From Macropodus opercularis (lineage: Eukaryota > Chordata > Actinopteri > Anabantiformes > Osphronemidae), in assembly GCA_030770545.1 (NCBI GenBank), contig CM061107.1, positions 1,328,001 through 1,392,000 of the forward strand: a stretch of DNA of 64,000 nt, in the 5' to 3' direction. Made by a program: the position numbers and the translations under genes. Under the pieces are notes generated by a model that ran no database searches, was not told where the DNA came from, and saw only the letters and a list, made by a program, of their open reading frames with translations. Positions 50,150 to 62,100 of this stretch are shown here, in pieces; position 1 is the first letter of the stretch, and each line of letters begins with the position of its first letter.

Positions 50150-50445
50150 GCATATTTTATTCCGTTTTTTATTTTTGGATTTTTATGCCTGAGGGCGAAG
50201 CTCTCAATCAATCCTCACATCTGCTCGGTGGTTCTGAGTAGACCATCATAAAGACAGTATGGTGGATACAAATGGACAGAAAATGTTTCCTTTTTTGGAT
50301 TCCTGGGTTCATCTCAAAAGGAACACATGCTCTTTTCTCTGGAGTGAGGAGTTAAAGGTATTGCCAATTTGTGTTTTTTTCCTTTTTGGTTTATTTCTGT
50401 CTGGGTTTAAGGGCAATGCTCTCAACTAGTCCTCGCCACATGGAG
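50150..50445 (+). repeat. Pair of diverged direct repeats
   Basis: TGAGGGCGAAGCTCTCAATC (about 50,189) and TAAGGGCAATGCTCTCAACT (about 50,407) are each preceded by a T-rich TTTTT...GGATTTT/GGTTTATTTCTG stretch and followed by CCTC. The spacing is about 218 bases. GGCGAAGCTCTC is also a phrase of fish LINEs, so both may be retrotransposon debris. Confidence 0.35.
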
Positions 50446-50599
50446 TTTGGATCAAAACAAAAATGCCATCCCAGCCCAGAGGAAGGAGCCACACAAGGCA
50501 CTAGTGTTTAACAAAACCTGCTGGACCCGTCTCCGTGGATAATCAGACAGAGGAGACCTAAAACTGGATTTTGGATGGATTACATGTCTTAAAAAGTGC

Positions 50600-50719
50600 A
50601 GGGACACATCTGAGTCTCCCAGGAGGAGCTTGAGGAGTGATTTGATCTGGACGCTTAGGCGTCCTTGCATAGCTGGTTGCCACGGTGCCTCAGAGCGCGA
50701 CAAAGCGGTGGATGGATGG
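50600..50719 (+). mobile_element. 3' end of a non-LTR retrotransposon with GGAT tail
   Basis: CTCCCAGGAGGAGCTTGAGG, then GATCTGGACGCTTAGGCGTC and CGACAAAGCGGTGGATGGAT follow the order of a familiar fish LINE 3' end ('ccggaggagctggaggaagtg...gtctgggc...gacccgg...ataagcggaagatggatggatgg'). It is strongly diverged and 5' truncated. It looks RTE/Rex-like, but the family assignment is from memory. Confidence 0.5.
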
Positions 50720-51599
50720 TTTTATCAATTAGCTTTAGAGCTGACAACGATGAACATAACTGAGTAAAACTATCACAAACACTAATTTTAGAATTTGTGG
50801 TGACATTAATGAAGCTACAGTTTTACAGAACAAGCCAACGGTTATCCTTCTCTTTTACTTTTAAACACGCACTCTGAGATATTTGTACAAGCCTTCATTT
50901 ATACACCAAGGTAATTAGGTCTCAAGGCGTCTGACTGGCCTCGTGCCAAGCAGTATACTTATTTAATCCGTTCCCACTTCGTGTTTAGAGTTTGTGTAGC
51001 ACAAAATGTAGCTTCCTAAATTATGTACAGGTGGCATAATGTCATGTTAAGGCAATATCTGGATCTATTCAATACACTAACTATGACGCAGACCAAAGGA
51101 CAAGACTAATATTTTAAAAGGCATAGTAATCGGTGCCTTTGCTTGGAGGTTCTACTTTACACGGCACATGGCGTCATGTTATATTTGGGCCGTGGGTGCG
51201 TTTACTCATGATGTGGAGAACAGCGCCTTCAAGCGGCCACTGGCTGCAGCTGCACCGAGGCCCCGGTACTTCCTGTAATAACAGACCGGGCCAAGCAGGC
51301 AGCGTCTCTGCTTTGCCTAATGTCAACACACACTGAGTCTAATGAGTCACCTGACTCCTATTATTAGAATTTAGCAATAGTCACCAGTTTTGACAACAAC
51401 TTAGCTTACATTTAATGTATTTATTAATCGACTTGACTTAAGGGAAACTACAGATTATAAGCAAGTACATAAAACTAGCAAAATGAGCAGTTGTAGAATT
51501 AACGCGGTGTTTGTTATCATTACTTATTGCAGTAGAAGTGTCTGTTGTACTTGAGCAGAGCGTGTTTAATGTCCTAACTGTGCGCTTGCTCTGGACGCA

Positions 51600-53150
51600 G
51601 CCTGATGCTCCGTAGCGCCCCCGTGTGGCGCCGTCTCTTATCTGCCCTTTACTCTAGTGGTGACTATGAGAAATGTCTCCCGCCTACCAGCGGGCAAACA
51701 CACGCGCGCTCGCGCGCATGCACACACACGCAGCACTTCTATGTTTGTCAGACTCAAATCCGAGGGAGAGGAGCTAGCCGCCATTTTCTAAGCGTCTCTC
51801 CCTAAAACGAGAGAAAAAGGCTCTCGACAAACTGCCATCCGATCAACTCCCGCTTACTGAGAATCGGGTCTTTAGGTGGAGGATCACCCCGAAAGCGCCT
51901 ACGTGTGAAGTAAAGCGGAGTACAAAGGGCAGTTTCACGGCCTTGTCTTATATTCGCCGTAGCGGCGAGGCGAGCTAGCAGGCGAGCAAGGTGTAGATCG
52001 TTGATTCGCCCATTGCCTGAATCCGGAACGGACGCGAGCGGCTCGCGGAACCGGGCCCAGTTCGCCGCTCTGGCTGCATTTTTGGATTAATTGATGGCAG
52101 AGTGATCGAATCGAGGCGGCTTTTTTGTGGTAACCGCCGTGATATTTTTCCATCAAACTGCAGGGGATTGTTGCCGAAATTCCCTCGGATAGTGCAACCT
52201 CGTCACGTGGTAGGTTCCTCCTTTTTCTTTGTTAGCGACCTAGCTAGACGGGCAGGGTCTACTCCCAACTTCTCCGCTTGTGACATATCTGCATTAGCGT
52301 GTGGTACCGAGCCCGGACCCGCAGGCTCCCGTCCTCCAGTAGAACAAAGAAAGACGGGCCCACTGTTTGTTTCCGTAGTCTAATTGCAATGCACACAGTG
52401 TCTGCGCTGCAATGGCTCTTAGAGCGTTGTGTGACATAAGTTGAGCTTCGTAGCGGGTTGTGTCGGGTGCCGTGGAGGATTCTCAGCATGGGGCATATTT
52501 CAGCTCCCGGACTGCAGTTTGACGTGGATGCGTTCGTTTATCCTTTAAATACATAACGTTCCATGTCGCTCTGGGCGTTATTGACAAACTGTCCCTGCGA
52601 AGCGCGTAGGTTGCGTAGTCGGTGACTAAAGTGTTTACTTGCCCTGAGCCTTGCGTAAAGCGGAAAGGCGGCCTGCTAATAAAAAAAACGACCAAACAAC
52701 CCGAGTGGAAAGCTCTAAAATGCTACATAGCGTGATCGGGTTGCGCTCCGCTGCAGTTGGGCTGAGAGCTGCTCGCTAGCAGGTTGTGTTTCTTGCATCA
52801 GCAGCTTTGCCGAGCTAACGTTAGCCTGGAGCCAAGCGCATTAATTTGCACGCAGCGTATAGAGTGACAGGGCTCGGAGATGGTTATCTGTGGGTTCTTG
52901 GAGTTCGGTTGGTCTGGTGATGGGCTGCTGCTGCTTAGCGGCACGACTCCGGGTCGTTGTACAAGCATTTCCGCTACGGGGGATAGTGAGGATGAAGCTG
53001 TAACGTTAATGCGCCTACACTGACCCCGGGCTGGAGCAGCAGGCTCCGATCTATTTACAAATGTTTCTGTAAACACGAGGAAGACATTTTGGTGATTACG
53101 TTATGCTCGGCTAACCTTGGACGTGGACGGTTTCGTCGCACCTCCTGCCA
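51600..53150 (+). promoter_or_regulatory. kansl1: kansl1 CpG-island promoter
   Basis: CpG density is high from about 51,600 to 53,100. At 51,777-51,787 GCCGCCATTTT is a strong YY1-type motif, typically found just at or downstream of housekeeping gene starts. At 51,615-51,628 GCGCCCCCGTGTGG is a weaker CTCF-like site. Both fit a broad, ubiquitously active promoter for a chromatin-complex gene. Confidence 0.6.
51780..52209 (+). other. kansl1: Probable non-coding first exon of kansl1
   Basis: The region from the YY1 motif to a donor CGTCACGTG/GTAGGT at 52209/52210 is GC-rich. The coding exon at 54,650 has an acceptor upstream of its ATG, so at least one 5' UTR exon must exist; human KANSL1 also has a non-coding exon 1. 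Both ends of this exon are estimates. Confidence 0.4.
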
Positions 53151-54649
53151 GACGGTCCACAGACACTGTTGTTGTCGTAATACATGCAAATTCTAGTTTA
53201 GCGAGCTTAGTTATTCAGTTTCTCCCCTGCATGAACACGCTGGCTGCGTTTTAGGGAGATGAATTGCGTTGCATAATCTGCTTCGGAAATACCAACATGG
53301 CGTAGTGCGCGCCGACTAGAAACTGCGGTGAAACACTGAGCCCCATTCATCTGACCGAGCAGACGATACGCGAAGGAGCAGCTCGCTTTTATCTCAGGCT
53401 TCAAAAAGTTGTTAGATTTACAAGCGGTTTGTGCAGGTCACCCAACACGTAATAATAACAGCTGCTGTTTATGCTCAATCCTTTCAGGATGAATTGCGGT
53501 TATATTATAAAATTGGGGAGGTTAAGTAGGTTCAGCTGAGTTTGACACAGGAACCTGGTCAGGATGACATCATGTGCTTTGGACTAATGCTAGGGCCTAA
53601 TTCCACCTACTTACACTGCCTGTGTGGAGCCCTACTGCACAGACCTGCCAGGGCGCATGTAGGGCAGTGGGCTGTGGACACTTTCCTTTGGTTCTCACAG
53701 TTTCTTGGCCCCTCAGAATAAAAAACTCAAAGCTTATTCTTGAGAGAAATCTTCCAAGACAAAAGACTAGTTCACAAATACACAAGTGTAGGTGGATGTA
53801 ATTTATTCGCTTGGGATTTAGCTCAGATGCCTGCTGTTATTTCATGTAAATCGTTAGCATCATGCTTTCCAAGGCCAGTGCATGTTATTAATATTTTGTT
53901 ATTTATTTGGGTCTTAGAGGAGGTCCTTTGTTGTCAGAGACATTATTGTGATTACAGTGAATAAAATTAGATTATGTGGAATTCGTTGAGGGATAAATCA
54001 GTGGGGAGAAAATAGGAGCATATTTGATCATCTTGGATGTAGCTGTAATTCAAGTGTTTTTCCCTTGGTGATCTGAAGGATAATTGTTAGCAATGCATGC
54101 AGCAAACAGGCCAGTGAAGTGTCAATGAGTCACCAGCTCATTTCATTAGGCCTTAACTAGATTGGTTGTACACATTTGCTTCAGATTTGTACTTGACTTA
54201 GTCTGTTGGACGTGTTTATAAAGCAGTGATAATTCAATTCTTCATATCTATTGTCATGTTAAAGATATGTAAATATTCCTCTGGGTGGGGGTTAGTAATT
54301 TTCCACACACTGAAAAGACTTACAGAACCTGTAATACAAGTACTTCAGTTGTATGCTGTCTGATGTATAGGTACAGTCTGCCTCTAAAAGTATAAACATT
54401 TTTTCACCAAATCAGGTTCTGGAGTCCACGTGTTTGTCTTTTACTACAGTAACTAAGAGCAATAAGGTTTTTTTTGTATTGTGTTTTGAATTATCGCAAA
54501 TTCATTGGTAGTAAAGGCTTAAATCAAAAATTGACGGCAATTTGGTTCGTGTTTTTTTCCATTTTGGGATTTGGTAGAACAGTGCTTATTGTATTTCTGA
54601 GTTACTGTACTTATGGGACTGATGTTTACTTTTTCTTCTTTCTGTTCAG

Positions 54650-56120
54650 GCTGTCCTCAGGTGGGGCAGTAAGCGGGTGGTGTGGAGCAGGCAGCGGTGC
54701 CCGTCCCTCTGCACTGCATGGCTGCGATGGCGCCCGCTCTCACCGACGCCCCAGCCGAAGCTCACCACATCCGCTTCAAATTGGCTGCCCCGTCCTCCAG
54801 TCTCTCACCGGCCAGTGCAGAGAACAACAGTAACGCCAGCAACATCCTTATCCATAGCAGCGGCCCGGCTAAGTGCAAGGCCACTTCCGAAGAGTGTCCT
54901 CTTGACTTTTGTGGCGGCGACCAGGAGCAGCAGCAACAGCAGCCCCAACCGGACTCTGTGGCCCAGGCCCAGGCCCTGGGCAAGCTCCAGCCACTGGTGG
55001 CTTCTTACCGATGTTCTGATGTGACATCTGTCCCTTCAACTAAGGAGTCAGTCAAGTTACAAGGAGTACTCATCAAACAGTCTGTGTTGAAAGGCCACAG
55101 AATACTGCCCAGCGCCCTGCTCAACGGCGGAGGAGACTTTGTGTTGAGGAAGAGGCAGGCGATAGAACTCTCTAGCGGCCAGTTCAAAAGCCTCATGAGT
55201 GGCAGCACTAACGGAGGGGGCCAGCCCATGGCACCTGTCAATGGCCTGGCCAAGAAGCTGGCCACTATGTCTGGTTCTGGCTGCGTGGTAGCAGTGAATG
55301 GGGACAAGTCTTCTGCCACCACAGACTCTCAGTCCCATAACCTGCACTTGGACTCTGAGACTTTGACAGCTACCATATCAGGGCATATCCAGGTGAAAGG
55401 TCCCCATAAACAGAATCATTCCCCCGGCGTTTCTCAAAATTCAGATGTAAAAAATATAGAACCACCAGTCCTTCAGTCTGCTGCACTTTGCCCCTTTACC
55501 CATGAAAGCGCTAGCCCCGCTGAACAAATGACTTCAGAGGAGGCTGATTCACGTATGCCCAGTCAGTTACAGGGCTCAAATGGGGAGAGACCGGGTAGCA
55601 GCCAGCAGGGCTCTCCGTCGTGTTCGCCTGCCCCACAGCCCCCTCTACCCTGCGGTTCTTCCTCGGACTCCCTTGAGGCTCATGTTAGGGAGCGCACCCT
55701 TCTCAACAGCAGCCGTCAAACTGAGATTGAAAGTCGGCTACGGCGCCTGCGCAAACGTCTTCAGGTGGTACAGGCCAAACAGGTGGAGAGGCATATCCAG
55801 CAGCAGCTGGGTGGCTTCTTGGACACAGCACTCAACCGGCTACTGTCTGGTAACCGCAAACAAGAGACTGCAACGCCCACAGCTTCATGGAGGACTGGAC
55901 GTCACTCTTCATCAAACAACAGGGACGGTCTTGGTCGTTTCCTGAAAAGCGGGTCCATGCCCTTGGAGCTGGAGCGGCTGTATCTGAGCGGCACAGCCAA
56001 TCTCCATTCTGCAGAAAGCGCCTTTGACTCAGACGTAACAGAAAGTAGCTCTGGTGGGGACTCTGACCTGGAGGAGGAGGAACTTTCCAGAGTGGACATT
56101 GAGCAGCGACATGTCAAAAT
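54650..56120 (+). CDS. kansl1: kansl1 exon 2 (5' UTR end plus first 467 codons)
   Basis: The acceptor TTCTTTCTGTTCAG ends at 54649. The ATG at 54718 is chosen because MAAMAPALTDA matches the vertebrate start. An in-frame TAA at 54670 and a GTG at 54682 lie upstream, so no longer ATG-initiated protein is possible in this exon. A short Gln run is at residues 71-75. The exon ends GACATGTCAAAAT/GTGAGT in phase 2. A large coding exon 2 is typical of KANSL1. Confidence 0.95.
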
Positions 56121-59100
56121 GTGAGTAAAAGTGTCCTCACCAACTGAAAGCTTGAGCACGATGCTGGAAGAGTCCCTGTATTTCTATGATCTGCAGCCTG
56201 CTGCTCAGTTCTAGCAGGTGCTTCTGACAATTAGTACAACCTCCTCCGGCTCAGAAGTGATTAGGTCAAACTCTAGGGAGGAGTCCAGATACCAGACACA
56301 CAAAGAGCATATGTACTCGTTTTTAGGAGGTGGAAAATGCTCCGGCCCGAATGGACTCAGTAGAACTGCTGTGAGGGCCAAGTCTAAAACCAAATGTTCT
56401 GTTTATCTGCAGCACAAACAAGTCAGCCTGCGAATGTTTTGATTTAAACTGAAACCAGGTGGTTTTGCGCTAGCTGCGGGTTTTCACACACTGCCTGCTG
56501 TGATGTCAGGGTTGTTTCGGTAAGAGCGAGCAAATGTGCCTCATGGGAAGTTCACATCAGGGTGGCAAAATCCAGCAGGTGGAGAGATCCCATTAATGGG
56601 CTTACTGGCCTGTTATTGGGTAAATTATTAACAAAGTAGCTCAGCACACTGATTTTTATTATCCTCTCCAGTGTTGACTTTAGATCTTTGACCTAAATAT
56701 CTTCAAAACCCAACAGGAAGCTTGTGTTTGTGTCACAAAGTTTTTGTTATGTTAAACAACATATTATTAAAGTAGTTTATCCATTTGATCATCGTTTTCA
56801 GGCAGAATGGACAGTGAGCTACATCAGGGCCTGTAACCCGCCTGTCAGATAATGAGCGGGTTAAGTAAACAACAACGCTTGTGTTCAGAGATGGGCTGTA
56901 ACGTAACGTATAGACGCGGTTATCTACAAAAGTAAGAGTTACTCTTCCAGTGAGGATGTTTAATTTTGAAACAGTTTGATAATTTACTTGTTTTACATAA
57001 ATTATAAATTTTATTTTTGTCGTAAATACACACAGGGTAGGCTACGGCCAGCCAATATATCAGATTTACTATAAGGAAGGAAGTTTGACCATGTAATGTG
57101 TGTTTTAACGCTGGTTGCTAGCTGTTAGTTCATCACTCAGAGTTGTTTTATACTGTTACGGTGTAGTTGACTAAAATGTAACCTGCGTTCATTTTCCCGA
57201 TGCTCTTCAATAAGTGGTTTATGTTTGCGTTCACAACGCACCAGTTATTTGTGTTTTTGAGTGTGCGCCAAATTCTAGCACGTAAAAGCCTAACGAGTGA
57301 AGTAAAACGGCCTATGTTTAGCCCTTCAGAAGCAGCTGCTTGATTCACGTTAATCTAATCGTCTAAGCCAAAAGTTAAAAACGTGTTTTCAGCTCCCAGC
57401 CCTGTAGAGAAACCTTGCCTCACTGTCAACACGTTAGCCTCTCAGGCATTAGCTTGTGTGTGTGTACAACCATAATGCCACATTCTCACAACTGCCATTT
57501 GGTCTCAGTTACCAATTAATGGTTTACACCACTGCACCAGTCAACACTACAGACAATGTAACGTCTTCCTCAGGCAGCGCCTCAATTATTTAACGTCAGC
57601 TGAGTTGACGGCACTCTGGAAAATAACACATTTGGGCTGCTTGTTTGGATACAGTGCGTTGCTTACAGCTAATCCTGTCATCCCTGTCTATACTGTAGAC
57701 GTGGTTTCCTGTATCTTAGAGGATTGGGGGTGAGCCAACATCTGTTGCTGTGCTTATGCTGGAGGCCTTTCTGTGAGTGCAACGGCCTTTAGCAGGAAAT
57801 AAAAGAAGTACGTTTTCAGAGTGAACGTACACAGAGCACGGGCTGCTCTGTGGTTTAAGAGTGGCCATAGAGAACAATGTCCATCAGGAAATCTCGTCTT
57901 ACATAATGACTCGGAACAAGGGAAATTCCTGACATTTTATTATCTGAGCAACTCTAAAGTATGTCAAGGTCTGCAGCCTGACAAAGGTACACCTGGGCGA
58001 TCTTTATACAGCGAGGCGGTTTAAATGAATCTCGGTAAGCAGGGTGGCTGGGAGCACGGCGTGCCTTCCGTGCTTATGGCTCAGCATTACTCTGCACTTT
58101 GAGCTTAGCTACGTTTTCTTCCTCTGTGGTTGTTGTGCGTTTCTGTACATAGGCATGTGCTTGTATCGCTTTCTGTCCTGTTTGACACATCTGGATGTGT
58201 TTAGCTCGGCCTAAGTTCCTCAACACAGCGTTACATAACGCCCCTCTTTTATGTAATGACTGCTGCAGCTCTCTGGCTGGTTTTGCCCACTCTCGTTTTT
58301 CCTGCCCCACACCCTGCCGGCTTTCCTCCTTCACAGTTCCCGTCTCTTCCTGTACAAGATGACTTTAACCAGATGCCCTGCGAAGCTCCAGTTAGCTGTT
58401 CTGACACAACTAAATAAACCTCGAGTCTGGAATGTCACCTTTCAGCTTTTAAATGTTTTTTGAAAATGAAATGACTCTAGACAACAAAGAAATTGACATG
58501 ACAGGAGCAGCTTTGATTATTGCCTGTTCTCATTATTGAGCGTGATGTTGACTGACTGGTTTGTGCAGCATATTTGCAGAATGATTTTAGTCTCACAGTA
58601 TATGAAAAAGAAAAATGTCTGCATTTGCTCTGCTTTAACTGCTTTGATATATTTTAATATGTCTTAATCTGCAACTATTCAGTAGTAGATTCTTTCTGTC
58701 TTAGCATAATTTACATCTAAATGAAAACACTGGATCAGATGTTTTTTGACAGTGAAGTAGCTCAGCATTTACAGAATGCAGGCTTCTCCTGAAGACTTGT
58801 GTAATCCTGTGTTTGGGTGGTCTGCAGGGACGTAGAGCTGTGAGCAGTGCTGACCTGTGATGGCAGAAGGGTTGAGGAGCTATCGTGGCAGCTTTGGAGG
58901 CCGTTACCTCCTCTCCAAACGTGCAAATTCAGTCAGCAGCAGTAGTTGAGAGTTGTGGTGAGAAAAGGGGGCAGATGAAAGCCGACGTCCGACAGAAACT
59001 CAAAACTCTATTCTGTTTTGGGACGTGATGGAGGAGACGGTTGAGGTGGAACTTTTACCTGTTCCAGACGGAGGGAAGGTCAGCCAGGTGCGATTTTAAC

Positions 59101-62100
59101 TGATGCTTATAAATGATGGTCCTCACTTGCAGCACAGTATTACAGTCAGTGACTGAGCAGCATGTGACGCCTGCCGTAGCACGTGCCGCCTGGTGAACCT
59201 CCAGCAGAAGGCAGGTATCGGGAGCAGTCGGGTCTGCCAGCGCTCGGCGTGCTGGGGCCTGTTGGTTCCTGGCGCTGGGCTTGGCTGCGCTTCTGAGCGG
59301 TCATGTTGGTTTTGGAAGGTGTGGTGAGGTAGAGGGGTGCCTGGCGCCATGTAACATGTGCTGCATCCAGAGAAGCGCCACAGTGGAGAATGTGCTGACA
59401 GCCAGAAAACAGAGGCTGTAGTAGTGATTGCTGCTGGTGCTTTGTGTGTAGGAGTAGAGGGGGAGGAAACGTGTCCTGGTTAGAGGGGGAGGAGATCCTG
59501 GTGTCAGGAGGAGGGGGCGGCTTTTACAATGCTTTGATTGACCCCCCCTCCTCATTTCCTGTGACCTGATTAAGATTGGACTTTCTGTGTTTATGCCTGT
59601 ATGGAACCATAGCTTTAGCTCCTCCTGCAGCTTCATCATCCATGGACCACAGTTGGGCCCCAGCCTGCTAAGGTCTTGGTGACCTCTGGTTGCGTCTCTG
59701 CAGTAGGTCTCCCAGGTCTTTGAGCAGTTCCACCTGAGACTTTACACGTGGCGTCCACCACGTCAGCCCATCACCTGCTGAATCAGGACACACAGCTCTG
59801 TGATTTGTGCAGTAGTGCTGTTTTGAGACGACTCCACAGGGACTCACTAATGCAAATGAATTGCCAGTGGATTGATCTGGTGCACCAGTCATGGGCGTGT
59901 TCACCGTGGTTGCAGTGCTTGTGAATGTTCACGTTTGTTTGCCTGTAGAACAGCACCAGGAAGTGTTGGCAGGAAACACTGCAGCTCCATTTGCAGCAGT
60001 GTCCTTGGCACCGGGTTGCAGCAGAAGAACTGTGGATGGTTAAATGTTGCAGCTCGGGATAGGAGCAAATCAAGACATCTTTGATTACACTGGCTGGTGG
60101 CTGATCTCTGTAAAAACCACAGTGAGACAGGATTCCTGGTGGGATTATTGGTTAACCCAGTATCTGCTGCACTGCTTCCTTGTGAGCCCCTCCCTCCGGC
60201 TCCCTGTAGCCTGTAGGTTGCTTTTAAAGGCCGTCTGTTCCTCTCCAGGCCGCCAGCGCTCGCCAGTCCTCCGTGTCCCTTTCTTCTACCGTGTGCTTCC
60301 TCCCTCGCTCAGCTCTAGCTTTTCTTAACTTCCTCCATCCTGGTGGAGCTCTCGAAGTTGGAAACTGCTATGGGCGTGGGGAGGAGAAAGCACAGGGAAG
60401 TGCAGTATCTGTCTTCGTCTGCTATCTGAGTCATTATTTTTATTGTTCTGCCGTGGTTGCTGCTGGCCTGTATTTTGATGAAACGACGCCCTCTGTGGTT
60501 GCTGCTGCACAGTGCAGGAGCAGACATTTTCCTCTCATGTCTGCCTTTGAAATGCCCATTCTGTGTGTCATACTGGTAAAATGGAGTACTGTGCTCTCAG
60601 CTGGCATCCATTGCTTCACGTAACTGAAGCACTGAAATGGCAATATCCCCTTTTATCCCCTCCCTCACCTTTCCTGCATTCTGGATCATATAGTTTTTTT
60701 ATTGGAATGCTTTTACAGGGCGTCTGCTGTTGCCGTTGCAGCTTTGTGTAATGCTGATTCACTGACCTCTGCAGTCTGACTGGGGAAATGCTCAGTCTCG
60801 CTACGTTTGCTCCAATCGGTTTTAGTGGTTTAGTGCATTTTCTCCGTTCCAGTTGATAAATTCAGTCAACGGTGAGCTAAAGCAGAAAAAGAACAAAACG
60901 TTTGTGAAATGCTGAAAACTGCAGTTTATTTATTTTTTTAAAAAACATTCCCGGTTCTGTTTATAATGCACAGACCATTAGGCTCCATTGCATCTATAGT
61001 GCCATGCTCATTACCTGTTTGAACTCCCAGATGGAAGCGGGCAGAGAGTCGCTACACCATGGAGAGAGCTGCCATCATCAGCCACTGGAACTGGCTCCAG
61101 GCCCACATCTCGGACTTGGAGTACCGCATCCGACAGCAGACCGACATCTACAGACAGATCCGTGCCAGCAAGGTCAGTTGCTCACGGGTATTGGATCATG
61201 TTGAGTGAAATTTAGCTCCAACGTGTGTTTTTTCATGAGGTTTGTTGTCGATCATAACCCTCTGGCTTCGATCTCACAGGGCTCACTAGAGTTGGGAGGT
61301 GTTGCCCCCAGCACAGTGCCTGTAACTGGGACGGAAGTGAAGTCAGAGCCCGTAAATACTCAGGTAAGCAGAGACGCGTGCTCCTGTGCAGCTGACTAGT
61401 ATGTCAGGGGTTGAACCGTGCAGTATTTTGTTCCATCCTAGTCCGTGAGCCTCAGCAGCACAGCTTCGTGGTTAATCCAGCAAAAATGACACGTTTTATC
61501 CAGAGACACAACGTGGTAGTGAATAGAAATTGCCAGTAGAAGACACACAAGCCCCAGCTCAAAGAATTAGCAGGTAAACCACAACAATTTACAGTAAATG
61601 CAAATATAGGCCAGAAAATGTTGTCATTTAATATATATCAGCTCTGAAGAAACTGCTCAAGTCTTAAAGCTTCTTGTAAAAATACATTCAACTCGATTTC
61701 CAGTCAATTTTTCAGTTCATTTGCGTAAACAAAAGATGGTTTTCCTTCAGCGCGTTGGTGCTGCTGTCTGTCCTGTTCACTTAGGGTTTATTCGTAGGTT
61801 CAGTAATATTCAGTGAAACATTTACGGTTTGTTCTTGTACATCAAAGCCTCTGGTGGAAATGAAATGTTAAACGCTCACAGGAAATTGTCTCTTCGTGTG
61901 TCCCTCAGGTCTGAATGAAGCAGACTTGTGCGTAATGAGATCCTTCAGCATTCATATCCAAATAATGTCTCAGGATGAGCACGTCTCTGGATTTGTTTAA
62001 CTTGTTCATACAGATGCGTGGCAGCAGGTGTGGCCTCTGATCCTACTGGTTTTACCGTTGCAGCCTTAGTCGTGGCCATTTTTCACTGACTGGTAACCTG

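Larger units (their letters stand above)
46574..51600. other. crhr1-kansl1 intergenic region, no recognised coding gene
   Basis: In human the MAPT gene lies between CRHR1 and KANSL1. No tau microtubule-binding repeat (VQIVYKPVDLSK, PGGG type) or other exon was recognised here. The region holds dispersed repeat remnants (47,780 and 50,600), a CTCF-like motif (47,010) and a promoter-like element near 49.05 kb. Confidence 0.6.

Noticed and set aside
49984..50241. 85-codon frame near 50.0 kb as a protein gene
   Set aside because: The sequence is AT-rich and the start is inside a poly-T/A region. The splice-like borders around 50,049-50,130 are kept only as part of a possible non-coding exon.
54682..54717. 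Twelve-codon N-terminal extension of kansl1
   Set aside because: The extension begins with GTG, not ATG, and an in-frame TAA lies just upstream. The conserved MAAMAP start is at 54718.
59301..59639. 112-codon minus-strand frame in kansl1 intron 2
   Set aside because: Located in a G-rich intron stretch and without matched splice sites or recognisable protein features.
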